From NCBI GenBank assembly GCA_947501445.1, contig CANMVS010000002.1, positions 496,001 through 560,000 on the forward strand: a stretch of 64,000 nucleotides of DNA, written 5' to 3'. The notes beneath the pieces are model-generated. The model saw only the letters and a list, made by a program, of their open reading frames with translations, was not told the origin of the DNA and did no database searches. A program made the translations under genes and the position numbers. The DNA is from an uncultured Rhizobiaceae group bacterium (lineage in GTDB: Bacteria; Pseudomonadota; Alphaproteobacteria; Rhizobiales; Rhizobiaceae). Shown one piece after another: positions 37,729-46,660 of the stretch; position 1 is the first letter of the stretch; each line of letters begins with the position of its first letter.

Positions 37729-38346
37729 TCAGGTTGAAATAATATCCGCGATATCGCGGCGTAGTTCGGGCAATAATTCGGTCTCAAACCATGGGTTTTT
37801 CTTCAACCACCCACTGTTTCGCCAGGATGGGTGAGGCAACGCATAGATGACCGATTGATTGTTGTTGGCGCGGATCGAACGCCAGTTTGCAACCGTTGCA
37901 GTCAGGTTCTTTTCTCTCTGTTTGCCAAGATGATAGGCCTGCGCATATTGTCCGATGACAAGTGTCAGTCTGATCCCGGGTAATGCCTGCAGCAATTGAT
38001 CACGCCAAAGAGGTGCACATTCTTTTCGCGGCGGCAAATCTCCGCCCTTTGCATCAAGCCCGGGAAAACAAAACCCCATCGGTACAATGGCAATTTTTGA
38101 CGCATCGTAAAACGTATCGCGATCAACATTCATCCACGTTCGAAGCCGGTCGCCCGAGGGATCATCGAACGGAATTCCGCTTGCATGGACCCGCGTACCT
38201 GGAGCCTGTCCCGCTATAAGAATACCCGCAGTATCGGATGCCACGCACACCGGGCGCGGCTCATGGGACAAGGGTTGGCCAAATTCCGGGCTGTCCCTGC
38301 ACACACGGCACCGCCGAATTTTCTGTAACAATGGTTCCAACGTCAT
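37729..38346 (-). CDS. uracil-DNA glycosylase family protein
   Basis: This is a base-excision-type glycosylase fold of about 205 residues. The first motif is ILIAGQAPGTRVHASGIPFDD and the second is LPHPSWRN (the H-P-S motif). A pair of N-terminal cysteines (RRCRVCRDSP) and further cysteines (KECAPL) recall iron-sulfur UDGs, but the cluster set looks incomplete. I prefer ATG at 38346, since homologues begin near the LLQKIRRC segment; the longer frame to 38403 would overlap the GST gene. Substrate preference unknown. Confidence 0.87.
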   Translation of the reverse strand: MTLEPLLQKIRRCRVCRDSPEFGQPLSHEPRPVCVASDTAGILIAGQAPGTRVHASGIPFDDPSGDRLRTWMNVDRDTFYDASKIAIVPMGFCFPGLDAKGGDLPPRKECAPLWRDQLLQALPGIRLTLVIGQYAQAYHLGKQREKNLTATVANWRSIRANNNQSVIYALPHPSWRNSGWLKKNPWFETELLPELRRDIADIIST

Positions 38347-38365
38347 GCGGTAAGGTTCCAAAGCA

Positions 38366-38977
38366 TCATGCGGAAGCACTCGGTCTGCCGGAAACCGCTT
38401 CATACCAGCGCATCAGGTTATCCAGATGAAGTGGTTTATCAATCCGTGCCGGTTTCAGCATATCCATGGCCATCATGGCGGTAATATCAGCGATCGTGTA
38501 ACGCTCCCCAGCGATAAAGGTCCGCGCGCTCAATTCAACGTCCAAAAATTCCATCATCCTGAGTGCCTTCGGGCGGTTTGACTCGCCAAAGGCCTCTATC
38601 TGCGGCACTTCCCAATCCTTCATGGCCGGATGGGTGTGACGGAATGCCGATGCCACAAAGAGCAGAAACTGCAATTCCATTCTGCGGTTCCACATTTCAA
38701 CAACAGCACGGTCAACACTGTCAACGCCCAGCAATGGAGGCTCCGGATGCATTTCTTCAAAATATCGGCATATGGCGACAGACTCAGTTAACACGGTGCC
38801 ATCGTCCAGCTGCAATACGGGCAAACGCTGAAATGGATTGAGTGCCGTAATTTCGTCGGCGCGGTGCCCCATCTTGGTCATATCGACAGATTTTAAGGGA
38901 ACTTCAATTCCTTTTTCTGCCAAAAAAATGCGCACCCTGCGCGGGTTTGGCGCACGTCCACCGTCATATAGCAGCAT
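38366..38977 (-). CDS. glutathione S-transferase
   Basis: This is a cytosolic GST of about 203 residues. The thioredoxin-like N-terminal half has LLYDGGRAPNPRRVRIFLAE, with a candidate catalytic Ser/Asn region, the cis-proline motif RLPVLQL and the ESVAICRYFEE glutathione-binding segment. The C-terminal half is helical and has ERYTIADITAMMAMD, which holds the N-capping Asp. I chose ATG at 38977, with GGAGG 5 nt upstream. It may be co-transcribed with the downstream UDG gene, 19 nt away. Confidence 0.92.
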   Translation of the reverse strand: MLLYDGGRAPNPRRVRIFLAEKGIEVPLKSVDMTKMGHRADEITALNPFQRLPVLQLDDGTVLTESVAICRYFEEMHPEPPLLGVDSVDRAVVEMWNRRMELQFLLFVASAFRHTHPAMKDWEVPQIEAFGESNRPKALRMMEFLDVELSARTFIAGERYTIADITAMMAMDMLKPARIDKPLHLDNLMRWYEAVSGRPSASA

Positions 38978-39121
38978 AAATTCCTCCAATAGCCTTCATT
39001 TTCATTGCCTATCATGCGCGCCGGGCAGAAACGCCTGCACACAACAATGATCATGCATATAGAAGGTTCTTTTAATCATTCACGCCTAATGTCAAATCAA
39101 ACAGGATTTGTTCGGATTGAT

Positions 39122-40654
39122 ATGAGTTTGGCAACAAGCAGCGCTGACAAGAACATCGTCGACCGTTCGCGCAATCATCGCAACCCCGAGATTGCGCGCA
39201 CGGTGCGCACGACACGTGATCGTCTGCAATCAGATGGGACACACAACGCCCAATATGATCGTGAACTCATGGGCATGTTCATCAGCTCCGCCCTGCAAAG
39301 TGCTGCAGCAATGCCTGTCCTCGTGCTATTGGCCGCCGGTGTCAGTCTTGTGTTCTTCCACGGTTCCAATGTCTTCTTGTGGACGATTGTGACCCTCTTC
39401 GGTTATGCCGTTTCCGCCTATCTGGCGAGAAAGGCGTCAAAACAGAAACTCAGTTTTGACGATGCCAAGCGCTGGGAAAGACACTTTATTGCGGCACACG
39501 CACTGACCGGCTTTGGCTGGGCCATATTTGCCTATCAGTCCTGTGCCCTTTGTGACGGCCAGGAATATGCATTCTACAAGGGTGTTGTTCTTTTGGTGGC
39601 AATCGCCATCACTGCCATGTCCAGCTTCACGTTAAGACGCCTGCCGCTGCTGGTATTCTCAACACCAATCATGGTTTTTACCCTGCTTGGCGCGCCACCT
39701 GAAACACCATTTCAGGTATCGATCATTGCCATGTTGATGCTCACCCTGATATTTTTCCTGTTCGTATCGGGTCGCCTCTACAACGCCAACCTGATTATGC
39801 TGTCGGTTCAGGCCGAAAAGGACTGGCTGATCACCGAGCTGGAAATGGCCAATTCATCCTCGGATGAAGCGCGCCTGCGGGCAGAAGAGGCCAATCTTGC
39901 CAAATCGCGGTTTCTGGCATCCATGAGCCACGAATTGCGCACGCCGCTCAATGCCATTCTCGGGTTTTCGGAAGTGATGAAAAACGAGGTTCTTGGGCCA
40001 CTGGAAAATGACATGTATCGTGAGTATTGCGCGGACATCTACCGTTCTGGCGACCACCTGCTGCATCTGATCAATGAAATCCTGGACTTGTCTCGCATTG
40101 AAGCTGGACGATACGAACTCAATGAAGAGCCGATCAATATGCGCGATATTGCAGCCGACTGTATTGCCATGGTTGAACTGCGCGCCCAGAACAAAAACAT
40201 ATCCATCGCCGGTCAGTTCGAACAGGCCTTACCTCAGATATGGGCTGACGAGCGATCAATCCGTCAGGTTATCCTGAACCTGCTCTCAAACGCCGTGAAA
40301 TTTACCCCACAGGGCGGAAATGTCAGCCTGAAAGTGGGTTGGACAGCAGGCGGCGGGCAATATATTTCGGTCGCCGATGATGGTCCCGGCATTCCTGAAG
40401 ATGAAATACCGATTGTTCTGTCTGCCTTCGGTCAGGGGTCTATCGCGATCAAAAGCGCAGAACAGGGAACCGGCCTTGGCCTCCCCATTGTTCAGGCCAT
40501 CTTGGCAGAACACGGCGGCGAATTTGTACTGCGTTCGAAGCTGCGTGAAGGAACCGAAGCCATCGCCATAATCCCGCGCAACCGTGTTCTGGTCGAGGCG
40601 CCGAGCATCGAAACGCCCGAACCAGCGGCAAAAAGGCACCGCTCCTTTGCCTAG
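39122..40654 (+). CDS. membrane sensor histidine kinase (PdhS/DivJ-like)
   Basis: This is a histidine kinase of about 510 residues. About five to six membrane helices lie in the first 200 residues, then a coiled-coil linker (EEANLAKSR). The HisKA box is SHELRTPLNAILGFSEVMKN, with a phospho-acceptor His, and the GPLENDMYREYCADIYRSG region resembles alphaproteobacterial cell-cycle kinases. N, G1 and G2 boxes follow (NLLSNAVKFTPQGG, DDGPGIPEDE, GTGLGLPIV). The start is uncertain: earlier frames from 39005 use TTG or a poor ATG. No response regulator gene adjoins. A role in cell-cycle or stress signalling is inferred from motif resemblance only. Confidence 0.87.
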   Translation: MSLATSSADKNIVDRSRNHRNPEIARTVRTTRDRLQSDGTHNAQYDRELMGMFISSALQSAAAMPVLVLLAAGVSLVFFHGSNVFLWTIVTLFGYAVSAYLARKASKQKLSFDDAKRWERHFIAAHALTGFGWAIFAYQSCALCDGQEYAFYKGVVLLVAIAITAMSSFTLRRLPLLVFSTPIMVFTLLGAPPETPFQVSIIAMLMLTLIFFLFVSGRLYNANLIMLSVQAEKDWLITELEMANSSSDEARLRAEEANLAKSRFLASMSHELRTPLNAILGFSEVMKNEVLGPLENDMYREYCADIYRSGDHLLHLINEILDLSRIEAGRYELNEEPINMRDIAADCIAMVELRAQNKNISIAGQFEQALPQIWADERSIRQVILNLLSNAVKFTPQGGNVSLKVGWTAGGGQYISVADDGPGIPEDEIPIVLSAFGQGSIAIKSAEQGTGLGLPIVQAILAEHGGEFVLRSKLREGTEAIAIIPRNRVLVEAPSIETPEPAAKRHRSFA

Positions 40655-40763
40655 GCACAATTGTCGAAAATTCGTTTTCCAGCGGGTGGCCCGGGTGTTC
40701 AATACCGCTGCTTGACCCATCTGGCACAACATGACAAACGGACGTTCTGTCAGGAGCTTCCCT

Positions 40764-41585
40764 ATGATCCCCTTTCATGAACTGGTCTGGTTTGTTGTCA
40801 TTTTGGCAATGGCTGCATCGATTGCCGGCTTCCTGGCGGGAATGTTTGGGATCGGTGGTGGTGCCATTCTCGTACCGGTGCTTTATCAGGCGTTCACACT
40901 GCTTGATACGCCGGATTCGGTACGCATGCATCTGTCCATCGGAACGTCACTGGCGGTCATCGTGCCGACGTCCATTAGCTCTTTTCGCGCCCATTACCGC
41001 AAGAATGCGCCGGATCTGGCGCTGTTGAATGGCTGGATCATTGTCGTCCCGCTGGGTGTCATCATCGCGTCCGTTATCGTTGCCGAGACATCAAGCTCGG
41101 TTCTACGCGGGATATTTGCCTGTATCGCTGCCCTTGTTGGGCTGCGCATGGTTTTCAACAGGGACAGCTGGCGTCTGGGCGATGATCTGCCCAAAAACCC
41201 GATAAGAGGAATTGTTGGATTTGGCATTGGCCTGCTGTCAGCACTGATGGGTGTTGGCGGCGGCGTCCTGAATAATACATTCATGACCCTGTTCGGACGT
41301 CCGGTTCATCAGGCCGTTGCAACATCTGCAGGTGTTGGCATTCTGATCTCATGGCCAGGGCTGATCGGATATCTGTGGGCTGGATGGGGTGACCCGGGTT
41401 TACCGATATATTCGACGGGTTACATCAATTGGATTGCTGTTGCCCTCACGGTTCCCATCACACTTGTGGTCGCCCCTCTCGGCGCACATGCCGCCCACAA
41501 ACTGGACAAAAGACAACTGGAAGTGGCCTTTGGCATCTTCTTGCTGATGGTTGCAGGGCGGTTTGTCTGGAGCCTGTATTTTTAA
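40764..41585 (+). CDS. sulfite exporter TauE/SafE family protein
   Basis: This is an inner-membrane protein of about 273 residues with eight predicted helices. GFLAGMFGIGGGAILVPVLY near the N-terminus and GIGLLSALMGVGGG in the second half are the two family repeats. Members export sulfite, sulfoacetate or related anions. I chose ATG at 40764, which has AGGAG 7 nt upstream; a longer frame begins at 40731. Single gene; a truncated copy of the intergenic repeat follows. Confidence 0.9.
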   Translation: MIPFHELVWFVVILAMAASIAGFLAGMFGIGGGAILVPVLYQAFTLLDTPDSVRMHLSIGTSLAVIVPTSISSFRAHYRKNAPDLALLNGWIIVVPLGVIIASVIVAETSSSVLRGIFACIAALVGLRMVFNRDSWRLGDDLPKNPIRGIVGFGIGLLSALMGVGGGVLNNTFMTLFGRPVHQAVATSAGVGILISWPGLIGYLWAGWGDPGLPIYSTGYINWIAVALTVPITLVVAPLGAHAAHKLDKRQLEVAFGIFLLMVAGRFVWSLYF

Positions 41586-41617
41586 TGAAAATCTGCTCGT
41601 CGGGATCGACGCCAAAG

Positions 41618-41690
41618 CAATTCAGGTTTTGACGGATTCAGCAAAATCAAAGATCGACACTATTGTCCCGTTTCTGACAGAACGCGATCC
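41618..41690 (+). repeat. intergenic repeat with internal deletion (copy D)
   Basis: Starts with CAATTCAGGTTTTGACGGA and ends with CCCGTTTCTGACAGAACG. Compared with copy A, it lacks about 20 nt between two CAAAA sequences, consistent with deletion between short direct repeats. This removes the right arm of the first hairpin. Located between convergent genes. Confidence 0.85.
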
Positions 41691-41693
41691 ATG

Positions 41694-42398
41694 CTAATCA
41701 CGCAGAACCAGTTCATCTCTGCTCATCTGGAATGAACCGAGTGTTTCCAGAAAACTCATGCCAAGCAGACTTTCTGAAAGTTTGCCGCGCTCCAATACGC
41801 CAGCCCTGACGTTGCTGCGGCTGATCTGGCCAATGGTCACCTCGGGAAGGATCACAGGCGCCGCCATGGCTGTTCCGTTGGCGGTCCGCACCGGCTGTAT
41901 AAAGCGCAGGCTGCCCATATCCAATCCGATCCGTTCCGCATCGACATAGGACAGCGCAATTGTGCTGGCACCGGTATCCACGAGCATGTTCAGTTTTTGA
42001 CCATTGATGAGTGTACGTGCCTGAAAATGACCACCCTGCCCCTTTGCCAAAACGACCTCGACGTCACCATTGGAAGCCACGCGGGAGATCGGTGTCCCGG
42101 GAACAAGTCCGCTGGCAAGGCGCATCCCGACATCCTGCAGTTCATACCGATAAACATAGACGGTACACAGAACAAGGATGGCTATCAGCCAGATTATTGC
42201 ATTTCGGGCCATTTCGCCAAGACGGTTTCTTGATCCAAGCACTGCAACTGAAACAACTGTACCAAGCACGCCGAGATACAGAAGACTGGCAAATCTGTCA
42301 TTGGGAAGACCCAGGGTCTGGCCCGATTCATGATTGATAAGCAGAAGAATCAGACCGAAGCCAATGACACCGAATATGATCCAAAGGAGACGCCCCAC
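41694..42398 (-). CDS. retropepsin-like aspartic protease (TIGR02281 type)
   Basis: This is a membrane-anchored single-domain aspartic protease of 234 residues. Three hydrophobic helices lie in the first 90 residues, followed by a periplasmic retropepsin domain. The catalytic motif is LVDTGASTIALS, with one Asp per monomer, so dimers are expected. LLGMSFLETLGSF is the conserved flap-distal segment. The function of the family is poorly known, possibly envelope proteolysis. It follows DUF1289 and cobS on the same strand with a 2-nt gap. Confidence 0.88.
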   Translation of the reverse strand: MGRLLWIIFGVIGFGLILLLINHESGQTLGLPNDRFASLLYLGVLGTVVSVAVLGSRNRLGEMARNAIIWLIAILVLCTVYVYRYELQDVGMRLASGLVPGTPISRVASNGDVEVVLAKGQGGHFQARTLINGQKLNMLVDTGASTIALSYVDAERIGLDMGSLRFIQPVRTANGTAMAAPVILPEVTIGQISRSNVRAGVLERGKLSESLLGMSFLETLGSFQMSRDELVLRD

Positions 42399-42400
42399 AA

Positions 42401-42670
42401 TCAGCTCTCCTGGCTTTCACGTGCCATCCTTTTTCGGCGGGTCTCACGCCGTGGTTTACGCTCGATCAACGTCATGCGCTCGCGCAGTTCATCCATGAGC
42501 ACATGGCGCTCATCGGCGGAATAGGTCATCCAGGAGGCGATTTCATCACTCGTGCGTCCACAGCCGAAACAATAGCCGGTCTTCATGTCGATCGAGCATA
42601 CCAGGATGCAGGGCGATTCAATGTTGCTCATTCTATTGGCCATTCCAGGAACTGAAGGTTCAAAGTGCAT
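42401..42670 (-). CDS. DUF1289 domain-containing protein
   Basis: This is an 89-residue protein with a short zinc-ribbon-like motif: SPCILVCSIDMKTGYCFGCGRTSDEIASW. The four cysteines (C..C..C..C) are in the family's usual spacing. A basic C-terminus (RKPRRETRRKRM) follows. Function unknown; family members are often small and near cobS or other genes in alphaproteobacteria. It lies between cobS and the retropepsin gene with gaps under 12 nt. Confidence 0.85.
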   Translation of the reverse strand: MHFEPSVPGMANRMSNIESPCILVCSIDMKTGYCFGCGRTSDEIASWMTYSADERHVLMDELRERMTLIERKPRRETRRKRMARESQES

Positions 42671-42679
42671 ATTGTCGCC

Positions 42680-43456
42680 TTATAGCCAAACGGCAAGAGC
42701 AAAAAGTGCTGCAATCTCGCAAATCTGCTGTGTCGCGCCAATTGTATCGCCGGTGTGACCATCAATTCTGGCTCGAACGGTCCGTGTGAAAACAACACAT
42801 GCAATGGTCGTCAAAACAAGAAATGCGACAACACCGGTGATACCGACAATGGGCAGGCACAGCGCTGCGGATATCAAGCCGCCGGAAACAAGGGCCATTT
42901 GAGTGACCGACCAATCGGGTGTGCCGGCCGTTGCGGCGACTCCATCAGATTTGGCTGCCGGAAGGCTATACCAATGCCACACCATGGCCGCACGACTGAT
43001 AACCGCAACGGACACAAAGGCCATTGCAGCCACTAGAGGCCCCGATGCTGTGGCAATGGCGGCAAGGCCCGAGACACGCAAAACCAGAACCATCACCAGC
43101 GCAATTCCCCCATAGGCGCCGATTGTACTGTCTTTCATGATGTTTAATGCGGCAGTGCGATCCCTGCCTCCACCAAGACCATCGGCGCAATCGGCCAAGC
43201 CATCCTCGTGCAATGCACCTGTTGTCAGCAACTGACAAACAACAGACAGGGCGGCGGCGAATAGCGGGTCAAGACCGGCACCAAGAAGCATCACCAGTAC
43301 GATGGCACCGGGCACACTGACAATGATACCGGCCAAAGCATAGGCACGCGCCGATCGGGCAGGTGTCGTATCCTGTTTTGAGAAAAAACGATCAGGAACC
43401 GGAATGCGGCTCAAAAACGCCACGGCGCGGCCAGTATCAAGAACAAGTTCGTTCAT
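42680..43456 (-). CDS. cobS: adenosylcobinamide-GDP ribazoletransferase
   Basis: CobS is an inner-membrane enzyme that joins adenosylcobinamide-GDP and alpha-ribazole to make adenosylcobalamin. Family motifs are FLSRIPVP near the N-terminus and the metal-binding region HEDGLADCADGLGGG. Five or more helices follow. I chose ATG at 43456, with GGGGA 5 nt upstream; the longer TTG frame starts at 43468. About 258 residues, normal. It is divergent from cobT, so the last two nucleotide-loop steps share a promoter region of about 110 nt. Confidence 0.94.
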   Translation of the reverse strand: MNELVLDTGRAVAFLSRIPVPDRFFSKQDTTPARSARAYALAGIIVSVPGAIVLVMLLGAGLDPLFAAALSVVCQLLTTGALHEDGLADCADGLGGGRDRTAALNIMKDSTIGAYGGIALVMVLVLRVSGLAAIATASGPLVAAMAFVSVAVISRAAMVWHWYSLPAAKSDGVAATAGTPDWSVTQMALVSGGLISAALCLPIVGITGVVAFLVLTTIACVVFTRTVRARIDGHTGDTIGATQQICEIAALFALAVWL

Positions 43457-43569
43457 GGTTATCCCCAAGCGTCAATTTACGGCGGTCCAGGCATGGCAAT
43501 CAATGAGATTTGCAATTATGCACGTATATCCTATTGCCAGACTGCTTTTGCAACACAAGGACATAATTG

Positions 43570-44586
43570 ATGGCGCACACCGGCCTTCCCTTCGATGACT
43601 TTCGAGAATTACTTGCCAATTTGCCCGGCCCGGACGCGGCTGCGGTCAAGGCCGTACGCGATCGCGATCAGTTTTTGACCAAACCACCCGGCGCACTTGG
43701 CAGGCTGGAAGATATCGCCGAGTGGCTTGCCGCCTGGACAGGGCGTCCACCGGCGGTAACCCGGCCACTTGTCGCTGTATTTGCGGGTAACCATGGTGTC
43801 ACACGGCAAGGTGTTTCGCCTTTCCCTTCAGATGTCACGGCCCAGATGGTAGCCAATTTCTCTGCTGGTGGCGCTGCGATCAACCAGATTTGCATTACCA
43901 ATGACCTGGGCCTGAAAGTCTTTGACCTGGCGCTCGAATTACCCACCGGAGACATAACCGAAGAACCGGCAATGGATGAGCGTGCTTGCGCGGCCACGAT
44001 GGCATTTGGCATGGAATCAATCGCCGGTGGCACAGACCTGCTTTGTATCGGCGAAATGGGTATCGGCAATACAACGATCGCCGCGGCAATATTCTATGCC
44101 CTGTACGGTGGCGCTGCGCAGGACTGGACTGGTCCGGGTACCGGTGCTCATGGCGAAGGCCTGCAACGTAAAATCGATGCCGTTGAAAGGGCAGTCACGC
44201 TGCACAAGGCGCACCTGGGTGATCCGCTGGAAGTATTGCGGCGACTGGGTGGCCGGGAGATTGCAGCCATGGCCGGAGCGATACTGGCTGCACGCGTGGA
44301 AAAGATCCCGGTAATCGTGGATGGCTATGTGGCAACCGCTGCTGCCGCCGTTTTACATGCGGCCAATCCTTCTGCATTGGATCATTGCATGATCGGACAT
44401 GTTTCTGCCGAACCCGGTCACATCAAGGCAGTCGAAAAACTGGGCAAAACGCCCTTGTTATCTTTGGGGATGCGCCTTGGCGAAGGCACCGGTGCCGCCT
44501 TGGCCGCAGGTATCGTCAAGGCAGCTGCCCAGTGTCATACAGGCATGGCAACCTTCGAGCAGGCTGGCGTCAGCGACAAATCTTAG
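43570..44586 (+). CDS. cobT: nicotinate-nucleotide--dimethylbenzimidazole phosphoribosyltransferase
   Basis: This transfers phosphoribose from nicotinate mononucleotide to dimethylbenzimidazole to give alpha-ribazole phosphate for cobalamin. The sequence shows KPPGALGRLEDIAEWLA, GNHGVTRQGVSPFP, GEMGIGNTTIAAAI, and the C-terminal catalytic glutamate region RLGEGTGAALA. At 338 residues the length is normal. I chose ATG at 43570, with AAGGA at 9 nt. It is divergent from cobS. No cobalamin riboswitch fits the short gap. Confidence 0.95.
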   Translation: MAHTGLPFDDFRELLANLPGPDAAAVKAVRDRDQFLTKPPGALGRLEDIAEWLAAWTGRPPAVTRPLVAVFAGNHGVTRQGVSPFPSDVTAQMVANFSAGGAAINQICITNDLGLKVFDLALELPTGDITEEPAMDERACAATMAFGMESIAGGTDLLCIGEMGIGNTTIAAAIFYALYGGAAQDWTGPGTGAHGEGLQRKIDAVERAVTLHKAHLGDPLEVLRRLGGREIAAMAGAILAARVEKIPVIVDGYVATAAAAVLHAANPSALDHCMIGHVSAEPGHIKAVEKLGKTPLLSLGMRLGEGTGAALAAGIVKAAAQCHTGMATFEQAGVSDKS

Positions 44587-44597
44587 CCCGTACCAGA

Positions 44598-44697
44598 GCA
44601 ATTCAGGTTTTGACGGAGACGGCAAAACCTGAATGCATCAACAAAATCAAAGGCCGACACCATTGTCCCGTTTCTGACAAAACGTGAAACGGTCTGG
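44598..44697 (+). repeat. intergenic repeat, full-length reference copy (copy A)
   Basis: This is the full form of a family of about 100 bp. The left module is an 11-bp stem, TTCAGGTTTTG (44602-44612) / CAAAACCTGAA (44623-44633), loop 10 nt. A linker with ATGCATCAACAAAA follows, then the right module CCCGTTTCTGACAAAACG with flanking ACC...T/AAACGGTCTGG. Other copies are at 50060, 56529, 41618, 32782, 13170 and 56031. It lies between convergent genes, 12 nt after the cobT stop. Confidence 0.92.
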
Positions 44698-44730
44698 TTT
44701 GAAAACCGGGGGTATCGCTTATGGCAGAGG

Positions 44731-45477
44731 TCACCTGCAGTAGCGATACCCGCGCCGGCGCTTGGCAATGTCGAAATGGAAGTGGTCGTTGTGGAATATA
44801 TCACTCCCTGGTCCAAGGACCGTGGTGAAATAGCTGCAAGCCGCATCGCGTATTGATTTCATGAATTTTTTTTGTGCCTTGCCCTTTACCGAGCCAACCT
44901 CGAGTTTGTCTCCGCCTGCCAGGTGAAAACGACCAATATCGATCGCATTCCCCTTTGCGTGTTCAGACAATTTCGTTCCGGACTGAGAATTACGGGACCG
45001 GCAATCATAAGTGGCGTATTGATCGATGCCGGTCAGTTCCTTTTTGAGATATTTTTTTGCCGCTGGCACGACCGATTTTGTTGTCCAGTCCGACAATGCC
45101 AGCCCTGTTGCACAGGCCACAACGGTCTTTCCGGACAATTTCGTACCACCTGGCAGACCGGTAATTGATATCGGATGTTTGATACCGCAACCGCCCTTGC
45201 CATGGATTGGTTTGACCGGTTTGAATTTAACTCCCGCACGGCGCAATTTGCTGCGGCAAGTCAATTCTTCCGCAGACATTTTCTCCGCTTTTTCGGCTTT
45301 CTTCTTCTCTGCCTTTATTTTGTCAGCCGTTGGACGCGGTCGCGGAACCGGGATCTTTGTAAGAACTGGACGGGCTTTTGGAACGGGTATCTTCGTCTCA
45401 GCGTATGCTGACCCGATGTTGCCTGTTGCCTGTGCGATCACAACAAGACCGGCAACCATCATCAATATCCGTTTCAT
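44731..45477 (-). CDS. extensin-like C-terminal domain protein
   Basis: This is a secreted protein of 248 residues. A signal peptide (MKRILMMVAGLVVIAQATG) is followed by a Lys/Pro-rich stretch with repeated IPVPKARP. The conserved domain follows, with CGIKHPISI, TYDCRSRNSQSGTKLSEHA, GNAIDIGRF and FHNDHFHFD. The His and Asp residues and paired cysteines recall zinc peptidases of the LAS/VanY-like group, so a peptidoglycan role is possible. Monocistronic on the minus strand, convergent with cobT. Confidence 0.88.
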   Translation of the reverse strand: MKRILMMVAGLVVIAQATGNIGSAYAETKIPVPKARPVLTKIPVPRPRPTADKIKAEKKKAEKAEKMSAEELTCRSKLRRAGVKFKPVKPIHGKGGCGIKHPISITGLPGGTKLSGKTVVACATGLALSDWTTKSVVPAAKKYLKKELTGIDQYATYDCRSRNSQSGTKLSEHAKGNAIDIGRFHLAGGDKLEVGSVKGKAQKKFMKSIRDAACSYFTTVLGPGSDIFHNDHFHFDIAKRRRGYRYCR

Positions 45478-45577
45478 GTGGAAGCGATATCATGTCGTCA
45501 TCGGCATTGGGAATATTTTTTGCACATTTCGGGCAGTCGACACATTTTCTTTTTCAATGAGGCATCAGCAGTGATGT

Positions 45578-46261
45578 TCAGGATTCAACATTTGTGGCAA
45601 CCCATTGATTGAGTGGAGCAAGTGACCGCATGATTCCGACAAGATAATCCGTCGCAGAAGGGCCAAACAGCCGTTCATCAAACCCGTTACCGTCAGGCGT
45701 GCGTGCCACCAGTCCTTTGCGTCTCAGCAAATCAGCCACCATACCCTCAGCTTCAATACCTCTTGGTACTTTTCGCAGTTCCGGTTCTCCGGGCAGACAT
45801 CCCAGTTCAGCAGCGCTATTCAAAGCCTGTTCCAGCTTCTTTCGTGTCGCCGGCTGCTGAACAGCAGCCCTATATCGATCCAGCCCATCGCCGGCAAAAG
45901 CCCAGTGCCCGCCACCGAATCCAAAATGATCGTGCGCCATGACAAAATGAATCCCGGCTGATCGATTGGGATGGTCACCGGTCCACAAAACAATATGGAT
46001 GCGCGCGTGGTAGGGGGTCTTGTCCTTTGAAAAGCGGGTATCGCGATTAATACGGCGCAGAGACTTATTGAGTTTGGGAACCGCCTGATGCGGTGGTTCA
46101 AGTGTCAAGGCAGCCGGTGCGAGCGCCTCGATCAGCTGAAGTGCAGGCTCCAAATAATAGGTTTCATAGTCTGAACGATGCGCTTCAAACCATTCCCGAT
46201 TATTGTTGTTGTTCAAAGCCTTGAGATATTCAACGGTCTGCTTGGGGAAACCCTGAAACAT
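45578..46261 (-). CDS. DUF2461 (TIGR02453) family protein
   Basis: This is a cytoplasmic protein of about 227 residues. The family pattern is FPKQTVEYLKALNNNNNREWF near the start, then SLRRINRDTRFSKDKTPYH and GIHFVMAHD. No function is established for the family. I chose ATG at 46261, with AGGAGA upstream; the longer frame overlaps the TfoX gene. It is the last gene of the sigma-factor operon, 13 nt after the TfoX-like gene. Confidence 0.87.
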   Translation of the reverse strand: MFQGFPKQTVEYLKALNNNNNREWFEAHRSDYETYYLEPALQLIEALAPAALTLEPPHQAVPKLNKSLRRINRDTRFSKDKTPYHARIHIVLWTGDHPNRSAGIHFVMAHDHFGFGGGHWAFAGDGLDRYRAAVQQPATRKKLEQALNSAAELGCLPGEPELRKVPRGIEAEGMVADLLRRKGLVARTPDGNGFDERLFGPSATDYLVGIMRSLAPLNQWVATNVES

Positions 46262-46274
46262 AAATATTCTCCTG

Positions 46275-46604
46275 TCACTTTGGTGGCAATCCACCAACGA
46301 AGCCTGCAGTAAACTCTATCCAATCTTCAAGACCGGTTTCCAGTGCTGCATCGGCCTCAACCCAGATCATTCCACCCATTTTGCGCCCGGTGAAATCCAT
46401 CGGCAATGCGCCCGGCCTGGAGAGTGCTTCCTGTTCCAGCGCTTTGCCAACCCGAAACATGAACTTGTCATGATTTGCCACCCCGCCCAACATATTGCCG
46501 TTGAGCATGAAGCAGACGCCGCCAAACATTCTTTTCTCTGTAACACCCATGCGACCGGCCAAAGCTTCACGCATCAATTCAGCCAGATGCGGATCATGTG
46601 CCAT
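46275..46604 (-). CDS. TfoX N-terminal-domain family protein
   Basis: This is a 109-residue protein with the TfoX/Sxy N-terminal fold. The segments EKRMFGGVCFMLNGNMLGGV, RVGKALEQEAL and GGMIWVEADA are typical. Full TfoX regulates competence in some gammaproteobacteria, but stand-alone small members have no known role. It is co-directional with the VOC gene (56 nt upstream) and the DUF2461 gene (13 nt downstream), so part of the operon headed by the YciI/sigma pair. Confidence 0.87.
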   Translation of the reverse strand: MAHDPHLAELMREALAGRMGVTEKRMFGGVCFMLNGNMLGGVANHDKFMFRVGKALEQEALSRPGALPMDFTGRKMGGMIWVEADAALETGLEDWIEFTAGFVGGLPPK

Positions 46605-46660
46605 TTCAAACCTCCCAATTCCAAGACAGGGCGGCGAAATAAATTACGCCGCCCATAAGA

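Noticed and set aside
43457-43569. Cobalamin riboswitch between cobS and cobT
   Set aside because: The gap is under 115 nt and lacks the conserved B12-box-like sequence.
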